DNA of 17,553 nucleotides from an uncultured Aeromonadales bacterium (GTDB taxonomy: Bacteria > Pseudomonadota > Gammaproteobacteria > Enterobacterales > Succinivibrionaceae). The stretch lies in assembly GCA_902796095.1 (NCBI GenBank), contig CADBNP010000207.1, positions 1 through 17,553 on the forward strand, written 5' to 3'. Both the position numbers and the translations under genes were made by a program. The notes below the pieces were generated by a model that saw only the letters and a list, made by a program, of their open reading frames with translations, was not told where the DNA came from and searched no databases. Below, piece by piece: positions 1-7,678 of the stretch. Each line of letters opens with the position of its first letter. Positions within the stretch are counted from its first letter, which is position 1.

Positions 1-1
1 A

Positions 2-1552
2 TACACCGGGGAGGTGTTTTTCTCGGCACATGCGGCAGAGAGTTCGGAAAAGGACATGATGCGGATAGGGATCGTATCGACGCTGATTTTTTCAGCTCTG
101 TTCATGTACGTTTTCAGAAGCGCGAAGATTCTTCTGCTGACCTGTCTCAGTCTTGCACTGACGCTTGCGGACGGTATTGCGGCAGTGATCCTGGTGTTCG
201 GGGAAATCCATGTCATAACCCTGGCTCTTGGCACCTGTCTCATCGGCATCTGCGTGGACTATAATCTTCATGTTTTTATGAAAAGAGCTCACGGAGATGA
301 TCCTGAAAATACAGTCAGAAGTCTTGCCGGTCCCATGCTTCTTTCCCTGATATCCAGCATCAGTGCGTATCTGGTAATGTCCTTTACCGATCTCTGCGTT
401 CTGAAGCAGCTGTCCGTCATGGCGGTTGCATCACTTGCCGCATCCTTCCTTACAGTAATGTGCCTTCTGGTGCATTTTCGGGTAAAAACAGTCAGTGAGT
501 ACGGCGGAAGAATTCCCGCCAGGCCGGGCAGGATCGCCGTAACAGCGCTTACCTCAGCAGTAACGGTTCTTGGAGTGGCACTGTATGCCGCAGTTCCGGC
601 GGATGACGATGTGGGGAGAATGCAGGAAAGAGACGGGAATCTGGTCAGAATGAACAAGGAGATTGAAAAAATACTTAACGGCAGTGACGCCGGAGTATGG
701 TACGCCGCCGGCTCCAGCAGTCTGGAAAAGGCACTGAAGGAGTGCGAGGAACTTTATCAGTCATTAACCGCGAAGGAAAGGAATAAGATTCTTCTGCCCT
801 GCACCTTTATTCCGTCAGCTGACAGGCAGAGGGAAAATATTGAATCCTACGGCACTATGACCCGGCAGCTGAAGGAAATATACAAAAAGTCCGGCATTGA
901 AACTGCAATGCCTGATTTCAGTACCATGAGTATTTTCAGACCGCAGGAACATCCGCTGTACCGGCTGCTCCCCGTTGGAGAAAACGGAATTCTGATCAGA
1001 GCGCCGGCATCGGATCCTGCACTTTTATCAAAGCTTGACGGCATGAGCTTTCTCACACGAATGGACCGGCGATCAGAATGGAGCAATACCTTCAGACACT
1101 ACCGGATCCAGTTGTCATGGCTGCTTGGCATATCATTCTGCATCATAAGCCTGTATATGCTGCTGAAGGCTGGAAGAAAGGCTGTCAACCTGTTTATTCT
1201 TCCGGCAGCCTCCGGAATTTCAGCCGGCATTGCGGCGAATGTGCTTCTGGGCGGAGGCTATATGAACATGTTTACCGTTATGGCAGGATTCATGATACTT
1301 GGTCTCGGTACAGACTACAGCATCTTCTACCACAGCTTTTCCGGAAACGAAAGGGACAAAGGCAGGACAGTTCAAACTTTGATTACAGCGTGGTTAACAA
1401 CGGAGACATCTTTTGGTATGCTTGCCTTTTCAGGCATCAGCGTGATTTCTTCCTTCGGATTAAACCTGGCGGCCGGTCTTACAGTAATGCTGCTGGCAAT
1501 ACTGTTTTCCGGAACCGGCGAAGAAAAAAAGGAAAAGGAAAAGCAAAAATGA
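2..1552 (+). CDS. MMPL/RND-type exporter of the aryl polyene cluster (5' partial)
   Basis: The reading frame is open from base 2, so the true start lies upstream and about 516 C-terminal residues are visible. The protein is an inner-membrane exporter of the MMPL/RND superfamily. It has two blocks of hydrophobic helices (bases ~70-500 and ~1110-1500) separated by a soluble periplasmic loop. Each block contains a GxxxDY motif: GICVDYN with Asp-Tyr at 257-262, and GLGTDYS with Asp-Tyr at 1313-1318. Paired Asp-Tyr residues form the proton relay in MmpL3-like pumps. The C-terminus is a short Lys/Glu-rich cytosolic tail. Exporters of this family are standard members of aryl polyene clusters and are presumed to move the polyene lipid or a precursor out of the inner membrane. 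The stop overlaps the next start in an ATGA (1549-1552). The substrate is inferred from context. Confidence 0.85.
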   Translation, partial: YTGEVFFSAHAAESSEKDMMRIGIVSTLIFSALFMYVFRSAKILLLTCLSLALTLADGIAAVILVFGEIHVITLALGTCLIGICVDYNLHVFMKRAHGDDPENTVRSLAGPMLLSLISSISAYLVMSFTDLCVLKQLSVMAVASLAASFLTVMCLLVHFRVKTVSEYGGRIPARPGRIAVTALTSAVTVLGVALYAAVPADDDVGRMQERDGNLVRMNKEIEKILNGSDAGVWYAAGSSSLEKALKECEELYQSLTAKERNKILLPCTFIPSADRQRENIESYGTMTRQLKEIYKKSGIETAMPDFSTMSIFRPQEHPLYRLLPVGENGILIRAPASDPALLSKLDGMSFLTRMDRRSEWSNTFRHYRIQLSWLLGISFCIISLYMLLKAGRKAVNLFILPAASGISAGIAANVLLGGGYMNMFTVMAGFMILGLGTDYSIFYHSFSGNERDKGRTVQTLITAWLTTETSFGMLAFSGISVISSFGLNLAAGLTVMLLAILFSGTGEEKKEKEKQK

Positions 1553-2715
1553 ATATCTATCTCAACCAGCCGTTTGCAATATCCTCCCTCGGTCTGTCAA
1601 GACAGGAGACTGCAGACAGTCTGAAAGGCAACAGCCAGAAATATTTCTCACGTCTTGAGGGATATCTTCCGGGATCCGGTGCAAGCGATCTGGTGTACCT
1701 GCCGGTTGAAAGCGGGGACGGAGAATGCAGAAACAATGTTCTGGTGGATTACTGCATCAGTGCAAATTCAGAGCTGATCCTGGAAATAAAGAGACGATAC
1801 AGTGCCGAACGCATTGCCGTAATTGCCGGAACCTCCACCTCATCCATAACCGAGGTGGAAAACCACCTTAAACCATTCTACGCTCCGGGCAAACCTCTGC
1901 CCTATGATCCGGACATCATTGAAATCAGCAACATTTCCTCTCACGTAAAAACAAAGCTTGAACTGGCAGGCCCCGCCTACACCATAGCAACAGCCTGCTC
2001 ATCAGCCGCAAGAGCAGTTATAAGCGGAGCCGCGCTTCTGAAGGCGGATCTCTGCGATGCCGTAATTGCGGTAAGTTCGGATTCTCTCAGCAAAATCAGC
2101 ATCGGCGGCTTCAACGCTCTTGGAGCACTGAGTTCAGAGCACTGCCGTCCGTTCCACAGAGATCGAAACGGCATTAATATCGGCGAGGGAGCAGGATTTA
2201 CGGTAATGACGAAGGAGCAGCTGAGCAGCGACTGCATCAGACTTGCGGGATACGGTTCAAGTTCCGATGCCTACCATATCTCCTCACCTTCTCCAGACGG
2301 GCGCGGTGCCGAAGCCGCCATAAGAATGGCACTTGAAAAATCCGGGCTGAAACCTGAGGATATAGGCTATATAAACGCCCACGGCACAGGTACAAAGCTG
2401 AACGACAGCATGGAGGGTGCCTGCATGAGCCGTATTTTCGGCAGAGAGATCCCCTGCTCCTCAACAAAGCACCTGACCGGACACACCCTTGGCTCCTGCG
2501 GTCTTGTTGAATGCTTCATCTGCAGCATCATTATGCAGGACAGGATACAGCTTCCGTACCATCCGTACGCGAAAGAGGAATATCAGGAGGAATTCCCCGG
2601 ATTAAGACTGGCGGATCATGCCGGCATGGAATGCGAAGGAAAATACATCATGTCCAACAATTTCGCCTTCGGCGGCAACAATGCATCACTGATTTTCGGT
2701 CCGGCGGTGGATTAA
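1549..2715 (+). CDS. apeO: Aryl polyene beta-ketoacyl-ACP synthase, ApeO-like
   Basis: This 388-residue thiolase-fold ketosynthase should condense malonyl-ACP with the growing polyene chain. The triad is visible: Cys150 in TACSSAAR, His278 in NAHGTGT and His312 in KHLTGHTLG, with Lys307 before it. The C-terminal motif SNNFAFGGNNAS is also present. Length and the motifs GTSTSS, SSTKHLTGHTLG and FGGNNAS match my memory of the roughly 390-residue ApeO-type synthases in Escherichia coli and Xenorhabdus clusters, which pair with a chain-length-factor-like subunit (ApeC). That partner is not in the window. The frame is open upstream to 1078, but the ATG at 1549 is chosen because it gives a normal N-terminus and overlaps the exporter stop by four bases. 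The order ketosynthase, dehydratase, reductase, ketosynthase supports ApeO. The O-versus-C subunit assignment is less sure than the family. Confidence 0.86.
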   Translation: MNIYLNQPFAISSLGLSRQETADSLKGNSQKYFSRLEGYLPGSGASDLVYLPVESGDGECRNNVLVDYCISANSELILEIKRRYSAERIAVIAGTSTSSITEVENHLKPFYAPGKPLPYDPDIIEISNISSHVKTKLELAGPAYTIATACSSAARAVISGAALLKADLCDAVIAVSSDSLSKISIGGFNALGALSSEHCRPFHRDRNGINIGEGAGFTVMTKEQLSSDCIRLAGYGSSSDAYHISSPSPDGRGAEAAIRMALEKSGLKPEDIGYINAHGTGTKLNDSMEGACMSRIFGREIPCSSTKHLTGHTLGSCGLVECFICSIIMQDRIQLPYHPYAKEEYQEEFPGLRLADHAGMECEGKYIMSNNFAFGGNNASLIFGPAVD

Positions 2716-2762
2716 CCTGAAAATAAACAGCCGACCTTTAATAACTACGCAGAAGAGTACAC

Positions 2763-3230
2763 ATGATTGAATATACAGTTCCGGAAGAAACGTTCCGGAT
2801 GATAATGCCCCAGAAACATCCCATGCTTCTGATTGACGGTATAGTTGAGTGCAGTCCGGAAAATAAAACCGGCATCTGCGGACTTACCGTCGGTCGGAGG
2901 AACACTGCCGCACTTGATGAAGACGGATGTCTCAGTTCCTTCTGCCTGATTGAAATAATGGCCCAGACCATGGCGGCAGTAAGCTCGTATTCCGCATACA
3001 GCACCGGCCGACAGAAAATGCAGAAGGGACTTCTGATGACTGTCAGAGACTGCAGACTTCTATGCGGCAGTTCAATTAAGCCAGGGACGGAAATACTCAT
3101 CAGATCAGTTCCTGTATACGACGAGGCCGACATTATCAGATCCTCCGTCCGTGCCTGGATCCCGTCTTCAGATGAGGTGATATCGGAGGCCCTGATCACC
3201 GCATGCCAGACTGTGGCAGGAACAGATTAA
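2763..3230 (+). CDS. apeP: Aryl polyene hot-dog fold dehydratase, ApeP-like
   Basis: This 155-residue single hot-dog domain belongs to the FabZ/FabA-like 3-hydroxyacyl-ACP dehydratases. His19 in PQKHPMLLID is the expected catalytic histidine. Glu64 in LIEIMAQT, at the start of the central hot-dog helix, is the expected acidic partner. In characterised aryl polyene systems ApeP forms a heterodimer with ApeI and removes water from each 3-hydroxyacyl-ACP to make the conjugated double bond. No ApeI is present here, so it should lie upstream. The gene sits between the ApeO and ApeQ homologues as in other clusters. It is separated from apeO by 47 bases and from apeQ by 67 bases, unlike the overlapping junctions elsewhere in the operon. 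The ribosome-binding site is weak (AGAAG a few bases upstream). Confidence 0.85.
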   Translation: MIEYTVPEETFRMIMPQKHPMLLIDGIVECSPENKTGICGLTVGRRNTAALDEDGCLSSFCLIEIMAQTMAAVSSYSAYSTGRQKMQKGLLMTVRDCRLLCGSSIKPGTEILIRSVPVYDEADIIRSSVRAWIPSSDEVISEALITACQTVAGTD

Positions 3231-3297
3231 CCCCAAAAACTGCATAAAAGTCTTTAAAATTGCAGCAAATCATCCATTAAATCAATCGGAAACAGTT

Positions 3298-4032
3298 ATG
3301 GAAACAAAAAACAGAAGAATTCTGGTTACCGGGGCCGGCACCGGGATAGGAGCAGCCATTGCAAGAAGACTGGCAAAAGACGGTTTCAGGCTGGCTCTTC
3401 ACTGCCGCAGCCACATTGAGGATACCAATAAACTGGCAGCCGAACTGGCGGACTGCGGCTGCGACTGTTCAGTTGTCAGCTTTGACGTGGCTGACACCGC
3501 TGCAGCTGAAGCGGCGCTGAACGAAGACATGGATAAGTATGGAGCATACTGGGGGGTGATTTCAAATGCAGGCATTACCAGAGATGCACCGCTTCCTGCT
3601 CTGGAAAAGAATGACTGGTTTGACGTCATCAACACCAATCTGGGCGGATTCTACAATGTTGTAAAGCCATGCGTAATGCCAATGATACATCTGAGAGACG
3701 GCGGCAGGATCATAACCGTATCCTCGCTTTCAGGAGTGGCAGGCAACCGCGGTCAGACCAACTACAGCGCATCAAAGGGCGGTCTTATTGCCGCATCCAA
3801 GTCTCTTGCTCTTGAGCTTGGCAAAAGAGGAATAACCGTCAACAGCATAGCTCCGGGACTGATAGAAACAAAAATGGCAGATCAGGCAGCCGTCGATGCC
3901 GCACTTGGCATGATCCCTCTAAGAAGGATCGGAAAACCGGAGGAGGTTGCTGCCGTTGCAGGCTTTCTCTGCTCAGACGGCGCCGCCTACATTACAAGGC
4001 AGGTGATCAATGTGAACGGAGGAATGTACTGA
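3298..4032 (+). CDS. apeQ: Aryl polyene 3-ketoacyl-ACP reductase, ApeQ-like (SDR)
   Basis: This 244-residue classical short-chain dehydrogenase/reductase of the FabG type uses NADPH to reduce the 3-keto group after each condensation. The Rossmann motif TGAGTGIG lies at residues 11-18 and NAG at 90-92. The active site is Asn114, Ser143 (VSSLSG), Tyr156 and Lys160 (NYSASKGG), with the 13-residue Ser-to-Tyr spacing seen in E. coli FabG. Its place between a dehydratase and a FabF-like synthase in an aryl polyene operon points to ApeQ rather than housekeeping FabG. The start has no strong Shine-Dalgarno sequence (CGGAAAC region). The stop TGA shares a base with the next ATG (TGATG at 4030-4034), which suggests translational coupling to apeR. 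Confidence 0.88.
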   Translation: METKNRRILVTGAGTGIGAAIARRLAKDGFRLALHCRSHIEDTNKLAAELADCGCDCSVVSFDVADTAAAEAALNEDMDKYGAYWGVISNAGITRDAPLPALEKNDWFDVINTNLGGFYNVVKPCVMPMIHLRDGGRIITVSSLSGVAGNRGQTNYSASKGGLIAASKSLALELGKRGITVNSIAPGLIETKMADQAAVDAALGMIPLRRIGKPEEVAAVAGFLCSDGAAYITRQVINVNGGMY

Positions 4033-5255
4033 TGAAACGGGTTGCCGTAACAGGAATGGGAATGATTTCACCTCTCGGATGCACCGAAGATACAATTATG
4101 GACAAGCTCCGCTCCAGAACCAATGCCACGGCTGAATATCAGGAGCTTTACGAATACAAAAACATGAACTGCAAAATGGCTGCCATGGTGACAGATCCTC
4201 TGCCCGAACTGCCGCGAAAGAAGGCAAGAGGCCTGGGAAGAATAGGAAAACTTGCTGTTGCCGCAACGCAGGAGGCACTGTCAGACAGCGGGCTGTCAGA
4301 TGATCCCGTCATTCATGAAACCTGCACCGGCATAGCATACGGAAGCTGCGGCGGCACCATGTCGGGACTAAGGGACACTGCCGAATTTGCCGTGCACAGG
4401 GACACCACCTGTCTCAATGCCACCTCATATGTCCAGATTATGCCGCACAATGCTGCAGTAAGTCTGTCCATTTTTTTCGGGATCCACGGAAGATTAATCG
4501 CAACCTCCACGGCCTGCACATCAGGATCCCAGGCAATAGGCTACGGTTATGAGACCATAAAAAACGGTCTTGCCACGATCATGATTGCAGGAGGTGCCGA
4601 AGAGCTTAATCCCTTCACAGTGGGAGTGTTTGATTCGCTCTTTGCGACATCCGCGGGAACAGATCCGAAGCTGTCACCGCGCCCCTTTGACAGAACAAGA
4701 GACGGAATTATAGTTGCCGAAGGTGCAGGAACACTTATCCTGGAGGATTACGATCACGCTGTAAACAGGGGTGCAAAGATCCATGCCGAGGTTGCTGGCT
4801 TCGCCACCAACTGCGATGCATCGCACATCACTAACCCGTCCTCCGAGCATATGGAGCAGTGTATGCGGCTTGCACTTGAAAGCGCAGATCTGAAACCTGA
4901 AGATATTGATTACATCAACGCCCACGGCACCGGAACGCTGGCGGGAGATGCCGCCGAGGGAAGTGCCACCTTCAGAGTATTCGGAAAATCCGTACCGGTT
5001 TCGACGCTGAAAAGTTATATGGGACATACTCTCGGAGCGGCCGGAGCACTGGAAGCCGGGATATCGGTTATGATGTCCAGAAGAGGATGGATGGCACCGA
5101 ATCTTGGACTTTCCGATCCGGATCCGGCATGCGGGGATCTGGATTTCATAAGAGATGACGGAAGGTGCATCAGACCCAAGTATATCATGAGCAACAATTT
5201 TGCATTCGGCGGAGTCAACACGTCACTGATCTTCAGAATACCGGATCAGCGATGA
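4032..5255 (+). CDS. apeR: Aryl polyene beta-ketoacyl-ACP synthase, ApeR-like (FabF family)
   Basis: This is a 407-residue FabF-like ketosynthase with an intact triad: Cys162 in STACTSGSQ, His298 in NAHGTGT and His332 in KSYMGHTLGAAG, with Lys327. The motifs SYVQIMPHN, TSTACTSGSQAIGYG, AGGAEEL, FATNCDA and NNFAFGGVNTS closely resemble my memory of the roughly 409-residue ApeR of E. coli-type clusters. In those systems ApeR is the second standalone ketosynthase beside the ApeO/ApeC pair. The gene overlaps apeQ by one base. Its stop overlaps the next ATG in an ATGA at 5252-5255, so apeQ, apeR and the membrane gene are probably translated as a coupled block. The role within chain building (priming or elongation) is not resolved by sequence. 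Confidence 0.88.
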   Translation: MKRVAVTGMGMISPLGCTEDTIMDKLRSRTNATAEYQELYEYKNMNCKMAAMVTDPLPELPRKKARGLGRIGKLAVAATQEALSDSGLSDDPVIHETCTGIAYGSCGGTMSGLRDTAEFAVHRDTTCLNATSYVQIMPHNAAVSLSIFFGIHGRLIATSTACTSGSQAIGYGYETIKNGLATIMIAGGAEELNPFTVGVFDSLFATSAGTDPKLSPRPFDRTRDGIIVAEGAGTLILEDYDHAVNRGAKIHAEVAGFATNCDASHITNPSSEHMEQCMRLALESADLKPEDIDYINAHGTGTLAGDAAEGSATFRVFGKSVPVSTLKSYMGHTLGAAGALEAGISVMMSRRGWMAPNLGLSDPDPACGDLDFIRDDGRCIRPKYIMSNNFAFGGVNTSLIFRIPDQR

Positions 5256-5839
5256 AAGTCCTCAGGATCATATCCCGGGTACTGCTGTGGATCCTTACCG
5301 TGCTGTATCCATTTATTATCTACCTTGCTCTTAGCAGCAATGCTCCGATCTGTGCTCTTGCCGCACTGGGGATGATTCTTCTGCTGAGAATTCTGACAGG
5401 TGGCGGTACCGGCAGAACTGACAATATTATCCTGACAGTACTCGGAATAACTGTTCTCATTCTGTTCAGACTGAGAGAGGATCCTGTTTATCTGATGCTC
5501 TACCCCACCCTTGTATCCTACGGTTTTCTTGCCGTATTCGGCATCAGTCTGACAGGGGAAAAATCTGCTGTTGAAAAGATAGCTTCGCTTTCGGTAAAAA
5601 AAGAGGAAATCACCGACGACTTCAGGCAATACTGCCGCAGAGTAACCGCAGCCTGGTGCATATTCATGTTTCTGAACGGCACAGCGGCATTATGTCTGGC
5701 GTTTCTGGCCGACAGGGAAATCTGGATGATTTATACCGGCTTCATATCATATATCCTTATGGGGCTCATGTTTGCCGGTGAATATCTGATACGCATACAC
5801 GTGAGAAAAGGAACATCAAATGACACTGAAAAAATTTAA
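5252..5839 (+). CDS. COG4648-like integral membrane protein of the aryl polyene cluster
   Basis: This 195-residue protein is almost entirely membrane-embedded. About six hydrophobic segments lie near residues 8-27, 33-48, 58-73, 80-100, 133-152 and 157-180. A charged loop at roughly 102-130 sits between helices 4 and 5, and the C-terminus is basic (RIHVRK). Small membrane proteins of the COG4648 type recur in aryl polyene operons with no established reaction; the COG match is from memory of family features. The frame is open upstream to 5165, but the ATG at 5252 is preferred because it gives a basic n-region before the first helix and makes a four-base ATGA overlap with apeR. The gene overlaps the following methyltransferase by 20 bases. 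A part in membrane anchoring or transport of the polyene product is inference. Confidence 0.72.
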   Translation: MKVLRIISRVLLWILTVLYPFIIYLALSSNAPICALAALGMILLLRILTGGGTGRTDNIILTVLGITVLILFRLREDPVYLMLYPTLVSYGFLAVFGISLTGEKSAVEKIASLSVKKEEITDDFRQYCRRVTAAWCIFMFLNGTAALCLAFLADREIWMIYTGFISYILMGLMFAGEYLIRIHVRKGTSNDTEKI

Positions 5840-6896
5840 TGATCAGAAGGCTGTTGATGCCATCAGACTGGCTCAGATATACGCTGTTTCACCTTTTATC
5901 TTTCAGGGCATTTCCGCCATGTACAAGCTTGGCATCATGAAGGCAATGGATGATCAGTGCGGAGACACCGGACTTGATATTGATGAAATAACGGCAAAAT
6001 CAGGGACGGACAAATTCGCCGTCAGACTTCTTCTGGATATGGCGGTTGCCGCCGATATCGTAATTGAGTCGGAGGATCACCGGTTCATTCTTTCAAAAAC
6101 CGGCAGGTATCTGGCTTCTGATCCCATGACCAGGGTAAATTTTGATTTTTCTGCGGACACCTGCTATGCAGGAATGGCTCACCTTACTGAGGCTCTGAAA
6201 ACCTCAAAACCGGCAGGACTGAGGGAGCTTGACACGAAACATGAAACCGTCTACCAGGCACTGTCAACTCTTAAGGAGCCTGCAAAATCCTCATGGTTCA
6301 ACTATGATCATTTTTATTCCGACTGCAGTTTCAAAAGTGCTCTTGATCATATTTTCAAACGACTTACACCCCACTCTGTTTATGATATCGGCGGAAACAC
6401 GGGAAAATTCGCCACCGCAGTTGTTACAAGAAAACCGGACTGCCACGTGACAATAATTGATCTGCCCCAGCAGTGTGCCATGGCTGAAGAAAACATATCC
6501 GGACAGAATCTTCAGGACAGTATAGACACTTATCCCTGCGATCTTATGAACCCGGATCTGCAGTTTCCCTGCGATGCGGATTTATGGTGGATGAGCCAGC
6601 TGGTGGAATGCTTCAACTTTTCCGACAATCTCAGGATTCTGAAAAAAATACATTCCTCCATGAAGGATGATGCCGTGCTTGTAATAAGTTCAGTATTCGG
6701 CGATGCCCAGCCGAACGATATTGCAAAAATGGTTGTTGAGAGTCAGAGTCTGTATTTTGCCGCTATCGCCAACGGTGTAAGCAGATTCCATCATCTCAGG
6801 GATTTCAGCAGACTGACCGAAGATGCCGGTTTCAAAATCATGGATACGGTGAAAAATACCGGATTAAGTACCAGCATGCTGTTTCTGAAAAAATAA
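5820..6896 (+). CDS. SAM-dependent class I O-methyltransferase-type protein of the aryl polyene cluster
   Basis: This 358-residue methyltransferase has an N-terminal winged-helix-like dimerisation region (about residues 15-100) and a Rossmann SAM-binding domain. Motif I reads VYDIGGNTGKF at 187-197 and the acidic residue closing strand 2 is Asp214 in TIIDLPQ. The layout matches small-molecule O-methyltransferases. However, the helix that carries the catalytic His in plant and actinomycete enzymes (LHxWxD) reads LVECFNFSD at 261-269, with no His. Methyltransferases are regular members of aryl polyene clusters and are thought to act on the aryl head group. Here it is the last gene on this strand. 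It starts inside the preceding gene, with AAGGA at a sensible distance upstream of the ATG. Family is confident; substrate and the methylated atom are not known. Confidence 0.82.
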   Translation: MTLKKFNDQKAVDAIRLAQIYAVSPFIFQGISAMYKLGIMKAMDDQCGDTGLDIDEITAKSGTDKFAVRLLLDMAVAADIVIESEDHRFILSKTGRYLASDPMTRVNFDFSADTCYAGMAHLTEALKTSKPAGLRELDTKHETVYQALSTLKEPAKSSWFNYDHFYSDCSFKSALDHIFKRLTPHSVYDIGGNTGKFATAVVTRKPDCHVTIIDLPQQCAMAEENISGQNLQDSIDTYPCDLMNPDLQFPCDADLWWMSQLVECFNFSDNLRILKKIHSSMKDDAVLVISSVFGDAQPNDIAKMVVESQSLYFAAIANGVSRFHHLRDFSRLTEDAGFKIMDTVKNTGLSTSMLFLKK

Positions 6897-6993
6897 ACAG
6901 AAACCGCCGGCATAGTCGAATCTCATGCTCATTCGTCTCATATGCGGAATCATGCTGAATTCCGGACGGTTCTTCTCTGAAACAGAATAAAAC

Positions 6994-7497
6994 CTACACC
7001 ACAGGTCTGTTGCGGTAGAAAAGCAGGGCCGGTGCCGCTATGCCGAGACCTATGGCCAGCATGACAAATGCGGTAAGCAGACCGTTTTCAAAAATTGAAA
7101 CGATGTACTGTTCTCTCATACCAGGATTGTCATGAATTTTTATCATGGAAAGCAGAGTCATATAGGCAAATTTTCCAGGAATAATGGGAACTATGGATGA
7201 CACGGTAAAAACAGGTCTCGGAACTCTGATCCTGGGAACAATCAGTATGAATATAATGCTGATGACCACGCTGGCTATAAATGAGGATGCCACGATACCA
7301 AGATCCGCTGCAAGACAGACAGATCTTGAAAGGTGACATACGGCTCCGCCCAGTCCAATCAGCGGAATATACTTTGCCGGTGTGACAAAAAGAACGGCAA
7401 AGGCCATGGAAACCACGGCACTGAGGAAAAAGTCCTGCAGATAGTTAAGAACCGAATCGGCCGCCATCAGATTAATCATTATTTCATCGTACTGCAC
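6994..7497 (-). CDS. yjjB: YjjB-like subunit of a split ThrE-family exporter (ThrE_2)
   Basis: This 167-residue hydrophobic protein has about five membrane helices. The stretch VFTVSSIVPIIPG at residues 96-108 corresponds to the conserved VFTVAAVIPMFPG region of E. coli YjjB. YjjB and YjjP are the two halves of a ThrE-like (threonine/serine exporter family) transporter. In E. coli and Enterobacter the pair is reported to affect succinate export. The proposed start is GTG at 7497, with GAGGA eight bases upstream; ATG codons for residues 7 and 11 are alternatives and would fit the shorter E. coli protein. An in-frame TAA lies directly before the GTG. The gene lies 181 bases downstream of yjjP on the same strand and converges on the aryl polyene operon. 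Family assignment is strong; the substrate here is inferred. Confidence 0.82.
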   Translation of the reverse strand: MQYDEIMINLMAADSVLNYLQDFFLSAVVSMAFAVLFVTPAKYIPLIGLGGAVCHLSRSVCLAADLGIVASSFIASVVISIIFILIVPRIRVPRPVFTVSSIVPIIPGKFAYMTLLSMIKIHDNPGMREQYIVSIFENGLLTAFVMLAIGLGIAAPALLFYRNRPVV

Positions 7498-7678
7498 TTA
7501 CGGATTCCTCAATGCTTTTTTCAAAATTTTTTCAATGTACATCATAATCATGGTTGTCATTCTTTTCGCAATCTTAAGATTCTAATGACGGATGATCCTC
7601 TGAATAAAGGAGTTCTTCCTGAAGTTATTCAAAATCTGACAGACACCGGAACTGCACGCTGTTTCGCCTGCAGGCAAC

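Noticed and set aside
1078..1548. 157-residue N-terminal extension of the ApeO-like synthase
   Set aside because: It lies fully inside the exporter gene in another frame. The ATG at 1549 gives a normal ketosynthase N-terminus and an ATGA overlap.
6902..6973. Possible long-range stem after the methyltransferase (AACCGCCGG with CCGGACGGTT)
   Set aside because: The arms are about 50 bases apart, need a bulge and have no T-run, so a terminator call is not supported.
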